Assembly: GCA_914767715.1 (NCBI GenBank)
Contig: OU612072.1
Coordinates: forward strand, 21,018,001-21,082,000
Length of the DNA stretch: 64,000 nucleotides
Direction: 5' to 3'
Origin: Membranipora membranacea
Taxonomy: Eukaryota; Bryozoa; Gymnolaemata; Cheilostomatida; Membraniporidae
The notes beneath the pieces were generated by a model that had not been told where the DNA came from, made no database searches, and saw nothing but the letters and a program-made list of their open reading frames with translations. Shown here piece by piece: positions 1 to 12,726 of this stretch; within the stretch, counting starts at the first letter, position 1; every line of letters begins with the position of its first letter. The translations under genes were made by a program, and so were the position numbers.

Positions 1-686
1 TAGCACGAGTCTGACCTAATACCACAATTTCAAACAATATGTCAAACTTTTAATTGATACTGATACAAACATGACAATTCACACCAGTGGGTTGCTGGCT
101 GCATAACCACACAGGAGATAATACTACTTTGATAATATGGACAGGCTAAAACTGCAGTTCAAGAAAACATCCCAATACATTAGAGAAATTTACTGGGAGT
201 TTTTACCTAGGTAATACATACACATGTAATAATAGTATTCCAAGTGGTGCGGAGGTTTTTGCAAGGGCCAGCCTCTACTAGGGTAATTATTTTAGTAAGA
301 GCGGGTGTCATGAAATAGAATTGAATCTGGTCAGATGCCAGCTCTTTGTTTTCTATGAGGTTTTATTGCTTTGCATCAGCAGAATGTTATACATTTTTGT
401 TAGCAATCTGACTCATACATACTCAGACTCATACATGATAATAGCTTAGCTTCAGCGTATAGCCTAACGAAATTTGTGAAAGGATGGGTCCAAAGAGAAT
501 GAGACTTTCTGTCTGTTGAGGCAATCAACAATTTTTATGATGATTCACTTTTCACATTTATGTGCTGGATGGGTTTAGAATCCAACATACATGAAGAAAT
601 AATAATCTGTCTAGAAAAGCAAACAGTCTGGGGAAAAACAAACAGGGTCTCCCAGTATAAACCAGTTTAAATAGAGATTTCTGATA
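1..686. other. No gene recognised
   Basis: No open frame or splice-bounded exon that I can support is visible here. The stretch is AT-rich with scattered short duplications, for example a local repeat of a 'ctcatacat' phrase near 412-436. I see no RNA gene or element boundary before the MITE that begins at 687. Confidence 0.4.
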
Positions 687-1035
687 TACCCTATAGGAGT
701 TTAATTTAGCTAGAGTCTAATTTCGCTATCTTGACCTGGTACTAAATTTCACTAGTACTTAATTTCGCTAGTAGGCTTACTAGTGAAAATTAAAATAAAC
801 GTCCTAGCTGGGATACGAACCCAGGGTATAAATCTCCATCTGATTGCTAGGCAGGCACTTAGACCCCTACACCACGCTAGCTTGCATGCTTAGGGAAGGC
901 GTATTCCTGTATAATTCTACATTGTTTATGAAACTATGGTGAGTGAGTTTAATTTAAGTTACACTAAATTTTGCAACCTAGACAATAACCGAAAAGCGAA
1001 TCCTAAATGCCGCGAAACTAAACTCCTATAGGGTA
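687..1035. mobile_element. 349-bp MITE with TA-type terminal inverted repeats
   Basis: The left end TACCCTATAGGAGTTTA (687-703) is the exact reverse complement of the right end TAAACTCCTATAGGGTA (1019-1035). Removing a TA on each side as a putative target duplication leaves a 345-bp non-coding element. Sub-terminal copies of a 'taatttcgct' phrase lie on the left and 'gcgaa' phrases on the right. Short size, perfect ends and no ORF fit a non-autonomous DNA transposon. A TA target suggests the Tc1/mariner mobilisation group, but that is inference from family habits. A tRNA-like sequence sits inside. Confidence 0.7.
808..893 (-). other. tRNA-like sequence (probable pseudo-tRNA) inside the MITE
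   Basis: Read on the minus strand there is an A-box-like stretch (TAGCGTGGTGTAGGGG) followed about 45 bases later by a B-box-like stretch (GGGTTCGTATCCC) in a perfect 5-bp T stem CTGGG/CCCAG. The spacing would suit a tRNA with a long variable arm, as in Ser or Leu tRNAs. The acceptor stem does not pair cleanly and I cannot assign an anticodon. I therefore call it a tRNA-derived relic, not a working tRNA gene. Running tRNAscan-SE or Infernal would settle it. Confidence 0.45.
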
Positions 1036-1231
1036 GCTGTTCGAAATGTTTGGGAGAAACGTATTGTCCATGCTGTGTGACTGTGGCCTTGATAAAGACC
1101 GCCATGCAGTTCTATTGCAAATCATTGATGATGGATTGAAATGAAAGCCTATTGACTATGAACTATTGGTAGACTGAGGACCTACATAAATAGCAATATA
1201 TAATACAGGGTGGTTGATATCAATGGAGCGC

Positions 1232-1349
1232 AAAAGTTTGATTCGGAGTAAAAAAGTTTGATGCAGAGTAAAAAAGTTTGATGCAGAGTAGAAAAATTTG
1301 ATGCAGAACAGAAAAGTTTAATGCAGAACAGAAAAGTTTGATGCAGAGA
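1232..1349. repeat. 20-bp minisatellite, about six copies
   Basis: Six near-identical units of the form AAAAGTTTGATGCAGAGTAA follow each other directly, with substitutions in the first, fourth and fifth units and a truncated last unit. The repeat is AT-rich, non-coding, and lies in otherwise unassigned sequence. Confidence 0.85.
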
Positions 1350-2062
1350 AGTTTGATTAAATTCACTGAAATGTTTAATTCAATTCAGGCCTTTTTAAAT
1401 TAAATTCACAGCAGATAAGTTTAGTTTTATCCGGCTTTCTGGGCCACAGTAGAAAAGTCATTAGGAGATATGAAATAAAACAGCCTGTGAACCAGTAAAA
1501 CTGCTGCAAAGTCTGAAAATTTGGATCATAGCGGATCAAAGTGAATTATTGCCTCCCCCTGACCACTATGATCCCCTATGATCCTTGCTAAAATAATTGA
1601 AAAAAAACTAATTGCTATACCACTTTTCTAATAGGACTGACCGTTTAAGGAGTTGATAGTTTGAGATTCAGTTGTTTCCATCAAGTCAAGTGGCAAACAT
1701 CAAAACTAGGAAGCGTGCGAAACATCTAACATGATAGTCCTTTAGGTCACAAGAAAAAGAAACTAGATGAGAGTAACCTTTATTTTGTGTCAGCAAACTC
1801 ACATGCTATCAGACTTTTCCTCTTAGTCATATACATGTTGAAGGGAATTACTTCAAATTTTTTTTTGGACCAAGAACATAAATGAACTGTATCGCAAACC
1901 TCTAAAAGGTGTACGAAATATCCTCCCATATTAAATTGGAGTTGTGCTTACTTTGGCATTCACTGATTTTATGACTTACTGCCTCAATGACTCACCTACT
2001 TAGTGAACTGGTGACTCATCTACACACCTATCTGATTACTTAATGACAAATCTTCTTATTTA

Positions 2063-2621
<559 letters not shown>

Positions 2622-5068
2622 CTAAAAATAGAGGATATACATTAGATACCAGCTCTACTGACTCTTCATGGCAAACATCAATTCTCCCAGCTGAAATGAA
2701 CTGTGACTTTCTCCTCAGGTTTTACCTGAGTCAGAAGCCTAAGCTGACAGGCAAATCATCTTTTTAACTATCAAAGTATACAGTCATTGGCAATCCCCGC
2801 CATAAGTTCGGTCGATGAATTTAACTGAATTTTTTGACTATGAGGCTCAATATAACTACGCCATCCAAACCTCTTACTCTACAGGATAATGCCTGCTTTC
2901 CCAGAGCAAGTGCAGTCGATGAAAAACATAATTTCACACTGACAAGGACAAAATTTGAACTTATTAATTCTGATCAAATATAACATAGTTGTGTACCGTA
3001 AACTAACATGTTAAGTAAATAAATTTATTTTAATAATCAGCTCATAATGATTATTTCATTGTTTTGATCGGTGTTTTGACTACACAGATATGATAGTGTT
3101 AAAATACTGGCCAACAACAACGACAGTGGAATGTATTATCATGCCTTGACATGTACCTCAGCCAAGATCACTCAAACTCGCTCTCTCTTTCTCGACTCCC
3201 TCCTCCCTCCTCCCACATTGGCCCCGAGCAGTGCTTGATGGTTAATATGGGGTAAATTATCATAACTTTAACACGAAAAAGAATCCACTGAATTTAAGAC
3301 ATTGTGGCCTAGGTAGGTTTTTTAGGTATTGAATCGTTGAAGCGAAATTTCATATAACAATTAAATCATCATAATAATCACCTGACATTGAGTGCTTTGC
3401 TGTCTTTCTGTTACATCTAGGCCTTTGGGGCTCAGGTGGTAGTTGGGGCGGGAAGTTTCAATTTTCATCTGTCAAGTAGCTTGCCTAGGTTTTCAAAAGT
3501 AAGTTACTAGGACATCAGTCAAATGCGTTGAAGCTGGCAGAACTTTAGCTAGATCCATTTACCGACACAAAGTTATAATATATACTAATGAATTTCTTGC
3601 GTGTATCAATTTTAGCTAATTTATTATTAGCTATTTTCTATTTTGTTGCGTTGCAAGCACGTCATTACCCCAAATTACTTCAACTTCTCATACTAGTGAT
3701 ATGAGTTTGGCAGTATCTAACTATAAGCAGTACACTGCAGTAAATATGTACTGCCATGAACTTTTAGAAACCAGTAATGATGAAGTCATATACCGAATCA
3801 CAGTGACACAAAATCATGTGCAAGCCAGGAATATTGATTCCGTTGGTACAAGCTTACAAAAATTGTTGACCTTTCACTAATTATCGGGATGGCCTCATCA
3901 GCATTGTCACACAGCTACCTAATAAGTAGCCATGTGACGAAGCTATGGGGTCAGAGCTATGCCCCTTCCCCTCTATCAATAACTCCACCTCAACCCTGAT
4001 ATAATATTATGAATTTTTGTCTCGATGAAAATCGAACACCAAGATATACGGTCTTCTTTCTTGTTGTTCAGAAATCCAATCTTGTCATCAAAACATATAT
4101 CCATAGCATGCATCTATGGGAATGGCAGGATTGGGATAATCAACTGACAAGTGCTGCACCCATTGGACATAAGTCATTTCAACTTTTATACAAATGACTT
4201 GCTGAAAGTGCACGACTCTAACGGTATAGCTCTGACTGCAGAGTTATGTGGCTAGTACCAACTTTATATAACCTGGTATTTTTTATGCGCCACCCGATTG
4301 CATGAGAGATGTTATACAGAGAGCATACCTGCCATGTAAAACGATGCTAACACATTGATACACAGTTGTTCAGTAGATCAGTTTCACTTTACCTTAATTT
4401 TGTATGGCAAGTCTGTGATCTCCAAACATTTAACCAAGGTCAGCTTGTCTCAGCTATCAATATGCTATGCGTACATATTTAACAAGTGACATAATATTTG
4501 GAAAAGCATCCAAGTTTTGTAGGACGGCTGGCTGCACCTTATTAGGGAGCATGATGTTTGATTGTTTTTAAAAGTCAGTGGCACTTATGGGTTACTATAA
4601 GACAAAATAGCTCGACAAGAAAAAACAATATTATGTTTCGTAAAAACGACGGTCATTTTAGCATCGCTTACAATCATATGTGATTATTTAGTGCATGATG
4701 GATTGATATTTTTTGATATTTGTAACAGGCTTCATTGTTTGTTTACATGCTCCGTTTATATAAAGGTCGAGGAATACCCGAGTACAGGTAGTACGTCAGG
4801 GTTGAGGTAGACTGGAAAGTAATGTGTAAACATTGCATTGTGGGATACCATATCCCTGTTGTACTATGGGGTCTGGGAGGCCAGCACTGAGAGCACAGCA
4901 CACACCCCTCCTCTCCCTACATTGAAGTTATTATTTATTCTCAGGGGTGTAAACACAAAGCTCACTCAAACTCCAGCATATTGTGTGATCCGACCTCTCC
5001 TTCTCAATTAACCCTTATTTGGATTTCTACATATGTATCCTGGCGATGTTTTTTCCCATCATAATCAT

Positions 5069-6296
5069 GATAAGAGCATCAACTTCACTGTCACTGCGGG
5101 AGTATTATAGCATTGTTGGCGTAAGGATGTCTTATCAATGCAAAGTCCGTAGCCAGCGAAGTAGGAAAAGTCACACATTTTGCTCTACATGAATTCTTAT
5201 TATTTCACCACTTAGCGCTAAGTTCACTAATCACCTGATAAGAGAACCAGGTGAAACGTTCACTTTGTGTAGTTGAATACTGATGAATCAAGTATCTATT
5301 ATCAATGGTAATATTGCAAGGTCATTAATACAGACAATATGCAGTCTCATGGTAGATAATTCACAATATATAACCAGACCCAGATATTTGTGTCTCAAAT
5401 CTGCTAACAGCATAAATTTAATCACTCACAATATTGCTGATGAGTGCGTCTTATTGGTCGAAGTGATGCATACTTGGCAACACACACCGTGTTTTGATTT
5501 TTGGCTTTATCAATAATATATCTAACTCAAATATAATGCTTCATCCTCTACTGTGTTATGAAGTGTGTCACATTATTAAATGCACTCTTCATATAATTGA
5601 AAAGCAGTGAATGAACCCTTGTCACGCGGCTACATGAGAGCCACAGCTACTTTTTTGTGGCTGGGAAACAAGCCTACAGTCGCGAATAAGACCATTAATC
5701 GATGCCTGATAAGGGTAAAACAGTAATATGATTCAGGATTAATTTGGCAAAAAAATTGATGGGTTGTACGTGTTGCATATGAGAGAAAGCATGAAGGTCG
5801 ACGGTCTGAAATTTACGATGAATATAAACTAGTTGTACCCTGGAAGGGCACAACTCTTACGTTAATGTGTTTGCTAGAATACCTAGGGTACATTTTAACA
5901 TTTGTCTTTCTAGACTATACCATATTTGAATTTTAAACAATGTAACCTGGCAAAGAGTACTTGCAGGATATTTATGATAAGAGTGTCAAATATGCACTTT
6001 GTGGCGGGAGTATTTAATATCGGTGACGTGAGAAGGTCTTCTCAATGCCAAGTGCCCTATTAAAAGTAATGCTTGTTCTACGTAAGTTCAAAATATTCAC
6101 CGCTTATGACTAGATGCATCAAACATTTGATAAGAGAACCTTTTACTGGATAGTATTGGCAACTGTTGCACAAGTTTCTCTTATCTATGTAAATATTACA
6201 ATGTCAGTAATACAGACAAAGTCACGTCTCATGGTCTCCCATGATTAAACATTCATAACCAGATGGCGACGATTACCGTCACACAACTGATGAGAG
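5069..6296. repeat. Array of inverted-GATA modules, locus 1 (two groups of three)
   Basis: Copies of GATAAGAG start at 5069, 5237 and (degenerate) 5403, then again at 5976, 6129 and (degenerate) 6289. Each of the better copies is followed about 50-60 bases later by the reverse complement CTTATC or a variant, usually in a context like 'cttatcaatgtaaatatta'. Within a group the units are about 150-170 bp apart and the groups are 907 bp apart. The block aligns with 18056-19313 and with 39398-40630. It lacks coding content. Confidence 0.8.
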
Positions 6297-6819
6297 CAAG
6301 CAATTCACCATTCACTGCCTGTAGCGGAATATATAATTCCTGGGACTGCATCTTTGCAGGGGAATTAATTTATAAATGGCAACAGCACTGCGATGAATCA
6401 TAGCCTGCATGCGCCTATGACACAACACAAAAATCATAGCCACACACAAACCTTGCATCTGACGCGATGCCAAGCTTCTCGATCTACTGTATTATGATTT
6501 GAATTACATTATATTCATGCATTGTTTGTAATTGAAGGGCAGTGGATGAAGCCATGTCACGCGACTGCACAAAAAGTAAACGCGTGACAAGGCTGTACAG
6601 TCAATGCAGGTAAGAGAATGACATCATGACATCCCGGAGAAATTTGGTGAATAAATTGATGAGTCACATGTATTGGATATGTTATTTAGCAAGAGGGGCC
6701 AGGGTCTTGAAATGTGCAATGATTAAGGAATAATAATACCTGATAGGGCACAGCTTTTATGTTCTGCTTGAATCTGTCCTCAATTTGTAAGCAAATGGGA
6801 GAATACCTGGAGATAAGAA

Positions 6820-7051
6820 TTGAGTTAAAACTTGGGATTTGGGGGTTTTGACTTATACCGAATCTAATGATATAATCAATTTTCATGTCACATGACCCGA
6901 TATACAAAATGGCCGCCATAAACAGGGAATTGCTGCCGATTAACAGTTCTTATCTTGCGATTGAGTTAAAACTTGGGGTATGGGGGTTTCTATATATACC
7001 GAATCTTATGACATCATTAATTTTCATGTCACATGACCCGATATACAAAAT
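6820..7051. repeat. Two direct copies of a 92-bp unit
   Basis: The sequence from 6820 to 6911 (from 'attgagttaaaacttggg' to 'cccgatatacaaaat') recurs at 6960-7051 with a few substitutions, an offset of 140 bp. No frame of interest runs through both copies. Confidence 0.8.
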
Positions 7052-7165
7052 CATTGTAATTCATAATACAAACGGATAATGTTATAATGGAAAAATTGCG
7101 AAAACACAAAAGAAGGGAGTTGTCATAGCTGAGCATGCAGGCTAATTGTGGATTGCGTGAGCTTA

Positions 7166-7206
7166 CGAGGGAGGGAAGGAGGGACGGTGGGAGGGAGGGA
7201 GGGACG
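7166..7206. repeat. Short GGGA-rich low-complexity tract
   Basis: An imperfect run of GGGA and GGGAC units on the plus strand. Frames that cross it are artefacts of low complexity. Confidence 0.8.
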
Positions 7207-7577
7207 TAACCCACTGGTGCCTATAACTATGCCTCAGTGCAGCTGTCATGTATGATTGCGGAAAATGCTGACATCTCAGAATTACAGTCAGTTTATTATC
7301 TGATAGATTAATCTTGTGAATATTTTTTCCCAGTTGAGATCACATTTTTTTAGATCACACTTGTACTGACATCATTTCTATCTTTTGTCTACAAGGTCGT
7401 TCATTGACCCACAATGGGAATACTGTTTTGTTAAATCGAGAAGGATCTGGACTAAAGATAGCGATCCTACAGAAAGTATCTCCAAATATATACTTCACAG
7501 TGTAGTTAAGGTCAGATTGTTGTCCAAGATGAGAAGTTTTGAAGCTTTTACCTCGAACACAAAAATCCCTTCCCTAC

Positions 7578-7656
7578 CTGGGAGTCGAACCCAGGACCTT
7601 GTGCCTTCTCAGCCAACGCCATACCACTGCGCTATACATGACACGCTATCACAAGA
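7578..7656 (-). other. tRNA-like sequence, probably a SINE head
   Basis: On the minus strand an A-box-like stretch (TAGCGCAGTGGTATGGCG) is followed by a B box, GGTTCGACTCC, in a strong T stem CCTGGG/CCCAGG. Flanking acceptor-stem halves do not pair, so this is more likely the tRNA-related head of a SINE or a tRNA pseudogene than a functional tRNA. The plus-strand frame 7385-7684 that crosses it has no recognisable domain. Confidence 0.45.
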
Positions 7657-7816
7657 AAAAATACACAGCATAACGTCCAAGTGATCATCTCCATACAAGT
7701 ACTTGTGGTTAGGGCATTGTGGTTAGTGCTATGAATAGTTGTGGTTGTGGTTAGAGCGATGAATAGCGATGAATAACTACGATATGAAGCTTACGCTATG
7801 AAATATTTTGTGAGCA

Positions 7817-8301
7817 GTGACATTGAAAAATGTTTGCATTTCCCTGGCAAACTGTTGTTTGATACCAGAGACTATTATCTATAGTCTCTGATGATACTAC
7901 GATCAAGCAGTGACCATTAAACTGAGCTGGAAAGTCGTGGGGTCGATTGTGTTGAAATGCTCAAGCCAGAGATGAAACTGAGGCTCTTAATAAAAACTCT
8001 CTGGCATCAAAAGACCGCCTGCATTGCTCTGAGGGCCGGATGGAAACAGGGATCTAGTATTGGAGTATGAGGTTGCCCAGTTAAAACCTCTTCATGATCT
8101 GAAGACAATGATAGGTATAAATCAGTTATAATCCTACACTATGCGAGTTTTTGAGGCTGTTTGATTGAAATCTCTTTTATTGTGTATAATATTGGTGACA
8201 TTGAAAAATGTTTGCTTTTGTCTGGCAAACTGTGGTATGATACCAGAGACTATTATCTATAGTCTCTGATGATACTACGAGCAAGCAGTGACCATTAAAC
8301 T
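7817..8301. repeat. Pair of near-identical 106-bp direct repeats with a hairpin
   Basis: Positions 7817-7922 and 8195-8301 are nearly identical, from 'gtgacattgaaaaatg' to 'gtgaccattaaact'. Each copy contains AGAGACTAT, five bases, then ATAGTCTCT, a perfect 9-bp-arm hairpin. The intervening roughly 270 bases are unrelated to the repeats. Function is unknown; it could be a mobile-element remnant or a structured RNA. Confidence 0.75.
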
Positions 8302-8302
8302 A

Positions 8303-8813
8303 AGATACCAACCTTCAACCGGACAAAACAGAATCAAACAGTCTTCCTACCCGGTGACGGTGTTGCCTTGATTCCAGCCAAGGTTGTGGCTAAAGAAAAC
8401 GCACAGCCTAGCAGCAAACAATTAGTGGCAGGCCAGTCATAGGTATACGGTATCAAGAATACTGACCCCCTTTCCCCTTTGTTTAGTCAGACTAACATGC
8501 CAAACCTCGTTGTAAATCTAAACTACATGACAAATGATAATCCGTCATATCACCAACTCCTATCATCAGGGTTGACATAGACCAAGCTTGGTCCATTTGC
8601 CTGCATTCCAAGTCGATCCCAATCCACTGGTCACGCCGCAGGCCTGCGGCGTTACCAGTGGAAGGGAGCAACAGGAATGCAGACAAGTGGATTAATCTTG
8701 TTCTAGATGACAAAACTAAATCTGAATCAAAACTCGAGAATATCGTTGTCTGACTCTATAATACTAAGATTTATTTGCTGAATATGGAGAAAATAGAATA
8801 GTGAGTATGGATT
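8303..8813. other. Possible decayed coding remnant, otherwise unassigned
   Basis: On the plus strand the first part reads without a stop for about 45 codons (PTFNRTKQNQTVFLPGDG and onward), ends at a TAG near 8440, then continues in a nearby frame with further stops. Base composition is less AT-rich than the surroundings, as expected of an old coding segment, perhaps from a retroelement. I cannot match it to a family, so this is a weak call. Confidence 0.25.
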
Positions 8814-8818
8814 TAAAA

Positions 8819-8860
<42 letters not shown>
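8814..8860. repeat. Poly-A followed by (TA)n microsatellite
   Basis: A run of A from 8814 passes directly into about sixteen TA dinucleotides ending near 8859. Such A-then-TA tracts can mark the tail of a retroposed element, but no body is recognised upstream. Confidence 0.9.
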
Positions 8861-11858
8861 TTCAAGAGAAAGTTTCGCTCAATAACTGGCAGTACCTGCT
8901 AATGAGGAAGTCATGGTAATATAATAAGTTGCAAAACCATTTTCATATTTTCATTGAACAAGTTTTGTAAGACAGCTAACATCGAGCAAAGAAAACACAG
9001 CCTAATCCCTTGAAGAAGTGTCTTTTATGCAACAAAAGTACGGCTCCTTGCAAAAACACAGAGCCAGGCATAGGGAGTCGTTCGAGCAGCATCTTGAGAT
9101 GAAGTCATTCATCGGGAAGCACTGTAAAGGCTTTGTTTAGGCGATAGAGTAATCGATCTCGGCTCTTGCACAGTACTGTTTTTTTCAAAGCGCAATAGGT
9201 CCAGTCATATAAGATGTCCACTAAAATCTCAATCTATAAAAAACAACATCATACAAGGTATTACCTCACCAGTTCATTCAAAAGATATGCAGAAAAAATT
9301 CTCACGGCATTGACCATTGGACTACACACAGTTTTCGTGTGCGTGTCCTCTCGCTTTCAACATGATAGAAATCTCCCCAGCGGTCTGTCAAGTTATTTAT
9401 AAATCTCAACAATAGTAAGTGAAGCACCCAAAGTTAAATAATACCCAGCCCTAACTTCTTATGATCTTAGTAGCTGCAAAAAAAAAAAGATAGCGCGTCT
9501 ATTTGACAGAGAGGTATTATTAAATTGCGCAAGCACTATGAAAAGAAAGTCAAATATTTACTATATTATCTCAGCATGATTCCTGTTGAACTGTAATAGC
9601 CAAACTGTTATTGGAAAACGATCAAAGGATGCCAAAAAACTCTCCCCTAATTAACAGAAATAGACCTGAGGGCTTGTTTATTTATGTATGTCATTCAAAA
9701 ATAATTGTGATTTTCTCTTCTCTGAGACAGATATAGCTCCGTGGCTTTTTTTCATGGTACATGGTACAATGGTTTTAGTTTTGAATTCCTCTGTCCACCA
9801 ATTACTGATAAGGGTGCTTTAGTCCGGATTTTACAGAGGTTTATCTATGTCATGGTAGATCCAATTAACAAGCACCGGATCGTAGATGAGTTTGATCACA
9901 AAAAAACAAATGCCTGATGATTTTTCCTCCCGCAGACGATAACCAATACTTATTTACGAATGGTGTCAGGGCTTCATGAAATGTAAATAAAGTTTTTCAA
10001 TTGCTGATAGAAACAAAAATGAATTCGCATAAATGGTTTCTGAAATATTCAGACGCAAAGCCAATTTCTCCACTAGAGTAAACAACATCGATGTACAGCA
10101 GGGATCAAGTTGAAATCTGGATAGAACACCGCTATCTGCATCCCATAGATGTAGGTGATCACAATAGTTAAATTGGAAAGGAGTGGTAAACAGTATTCAG
10201 CCAATGCCACTTTTTCTAAAATTACCAGCATTACAATGTTCCCATTAACCTGGTCTCTCTATAAAATCCAGAGAACTGTGTTACAAGTTATATCAAAATA
10301 TTCCTATAATGGAATTATAATTAAGTTATAAATGTGAAAAGATAAGTTGCAGGAGAAAATACCTCTACAGAAGTTTTCTGCTTTGTAGTTTGATTACATA
10401 CCCTTATACGCAAGGCCGAGTGTATCAGAAATCTTTAGTGATTGCAGCTGCGCCAGAAGTTCTTCCGAGCCTCATGTCCTCAGCCTAAAGATATATAAAA
10501 TACCCATCATCATAACATTTAGAAATGGAAAAAAAAAGCGAGAAAATGTAACTAATCATGAAGAGAGCAACGATATGTTCATCATAGCATGGATGCCCGG
10601 GAGATGTCAATGCCCTTATCAACAACAAGATGGACACTACCGCTACAAGTTCATACCAGTGAAAAAAAACAAATTGATTTGTTAAGGCTCATAAAATCGA
10701 TAAGCATCCTTTTAGCAACTTTGTATTTAGAGCTTATGAGTGGCACTGTCACTGTGAAAAAGGCAGGCTCCGTTCCAAAGATCTGAACCTGTTTATGTTT
10801 GTTCTCTACATACATGCGAAATTGCGATCTGGCAGCAACAGCTTCACTTCTCAGTTGGATACATCATATTATATGGTGTCAATGCTCACGTAAAAAATGA
10901 TGACTATCAATAAATGTTTAATTGAGGAAACTTCTATATTAAAATACAATTTAATAGTAGGCCTGCGATTCGACTGTCCTAACATTTGATTCAGTTTGTC
11001 ATTGTACTTACCCTGAAATTGGTACATCCTCCACTGATCTGATATCATCATGAGACTCGATATGATTGCCCGGTGGTGTACTGTATTTAGTAAGAAGAGC
11101 CATCCCATACAAAACATACATAGTTCCTAGTTCGTAAAATCCGATTCAATCTATATCAGCAAGTCAGAGTACAATCGTTCTCAATTTATAGCAACTTCCC
11201 TATCCATAATCAGTGATTGCTGGAGCAATTTAAGTTCTTCCCTGAGCAGCCGGCCTAAATACTGTAGAATGATTATCACCACTGGACAGTCTTGCAAAAT
11301 AGGCAGTTACTAGCTGCATCTAGCATGCTCTGCAAGTGTGATCAAGGATGATCAACAAGTGCTCAATGGACCATGAATTAACACACCACTTCAGTTACAG
11401 CATATAACGCATTCAATAGGCAGGCGTGCTACAATATAAATTATCATTGCCCAAATAATGGCTAAAAAATTTATCATGAAAAAATGGATGTTACTCACCT
11501 ATGAAAGCCTCTCACCCCTTCAATATTATATCAAATGGCATAAGATTAAAAAATGTACAAAAGATAAATATGTTTACTACCATCTGAGAAACATCCATAG
11601 TTATAAGTTCAACAGGAAAGAAATTAAATCAGGTGGGTTAAAGGCATGTTTTTTGACCCTAAAAATACCCTTTTTCCCCCAAAAGTGATAAAAATATTGG
11701 GTCAACCCTCATGAAAGACAAAATGTACAATGACCCATTGAAAAACCCTTCGAATGATAGCTCAAATGTCCAAATCGGACAACAACTGCTCAAGTTATCG
11801 CAGGTGGGTTAATCTCCATTGAAGTCTATATGTCGCAAAAAAAGGCACAGATCTGACC
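8861..11858. other. About 3 kb with no gene recognised
   Basis: Only short frames (under 90 codons) are present and none shows a domain, a signal peptide with a matching splice context, or conservation within the window. There is a short A-run at 9479-9489. I see no RNA gene or repeat boundary I can support. Confidence 0.4.
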
Positions 11859-12540
11859 TTAAAGGGATAATACACTTCTGATCTCTGTTTGGCAGCCAAT
11901 GGAGCACAGAAAAATGTATGTACATACAAAAACTCCTTATTTGTAATTCAAAACCCCTTGTTCTGCTCAAATGTGCATTCTAAATTGTAGTTGTGCATCT
12001 CCAACAAGAAATAAGACAACTAACAGAATTGCTTGTGATCTGAAAAAAGCTGATTTTGTGAGCAGTTGTGTGCTCCTACCTCTTGGTTAGTGTTTCAATT
12101 GTCCAGATACTCAAAGTGCGCATGTGCAATAAGGATGACCTTTTGACTTTAGCTTGTTATTTTCTAACAGCCCAGCTTAACACTATTATTACCATATCCG
12201 GTTATGGTAGTAAAAGTGTTAAGCTGGGCTGTTAGAAAATAACAAGCTAAAGTCAAAAGGTCATCCTTATTGCACATGCGCACTTTGAGTATCTGGACAA
12301 TTGAAACACTAACCAAGAGGTAGGAGCACACAACTGCTCACAAAATCAGCTTTTTTCAGATCACTGGCAATTCTGTTAGTTGTCTTATTTCTTGTTGGAG
12401 ATGCACAACTACAATTTAGAATGCACATTTGAGCAGAACAAGGGGTTTTGAATTACAAATAAGGAGTTTTTGTATGTACATACATTTTTCTGTGCTCCAT
12501 TGGCTGCCAAACTTAGATCAGAAGTGTATTATCCCTTTAA
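11859..12540. mobile_element. 682-bp foldback element with TTAA ends
   Basis: Two arms of about 325 bp are almost perfect inverted copies, so the whole element is essentially a hairpin. The left end reads TTAAAGGGATAATACACTTC and the right end is its reverse complement, finishing in TTTAA. The centre (about 12185-12212) is a short spacer containing 'accatatccggttatggt', itself self-complementary. TTAA at both ends could be a piggyBac-type target duplication; alternatively TA is the target and the element belongs with Tc1/mariner MITEs. The arms differ at a few bases and small gaps, implying a fairly young insertion or arm homogenisation. No transposase is encoded. Confidence 0.8.
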
Positions 12541-12726
12541 CTACACTGTGTTCAGAACATCTCAAGAGTCTAATTGATGAGATAAAGAAGCTGGCTGCTT
12601 TGTAAATACTTCTCTATGAATCACAAAGTTTATGCGTCGTAGACGAGTTTAATGTAACAGATTAACCGAAAGGACTTACTATCTCACAGTCGGCCACTTT
12701 GTAATAGTTCATGGTACAAAGTGGAC

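Noticed and set aside
808-893. Functional tRNA gene
   Set aside because: A and B boxes are present but the acceptor stem does not pair and no anticodon is clear.
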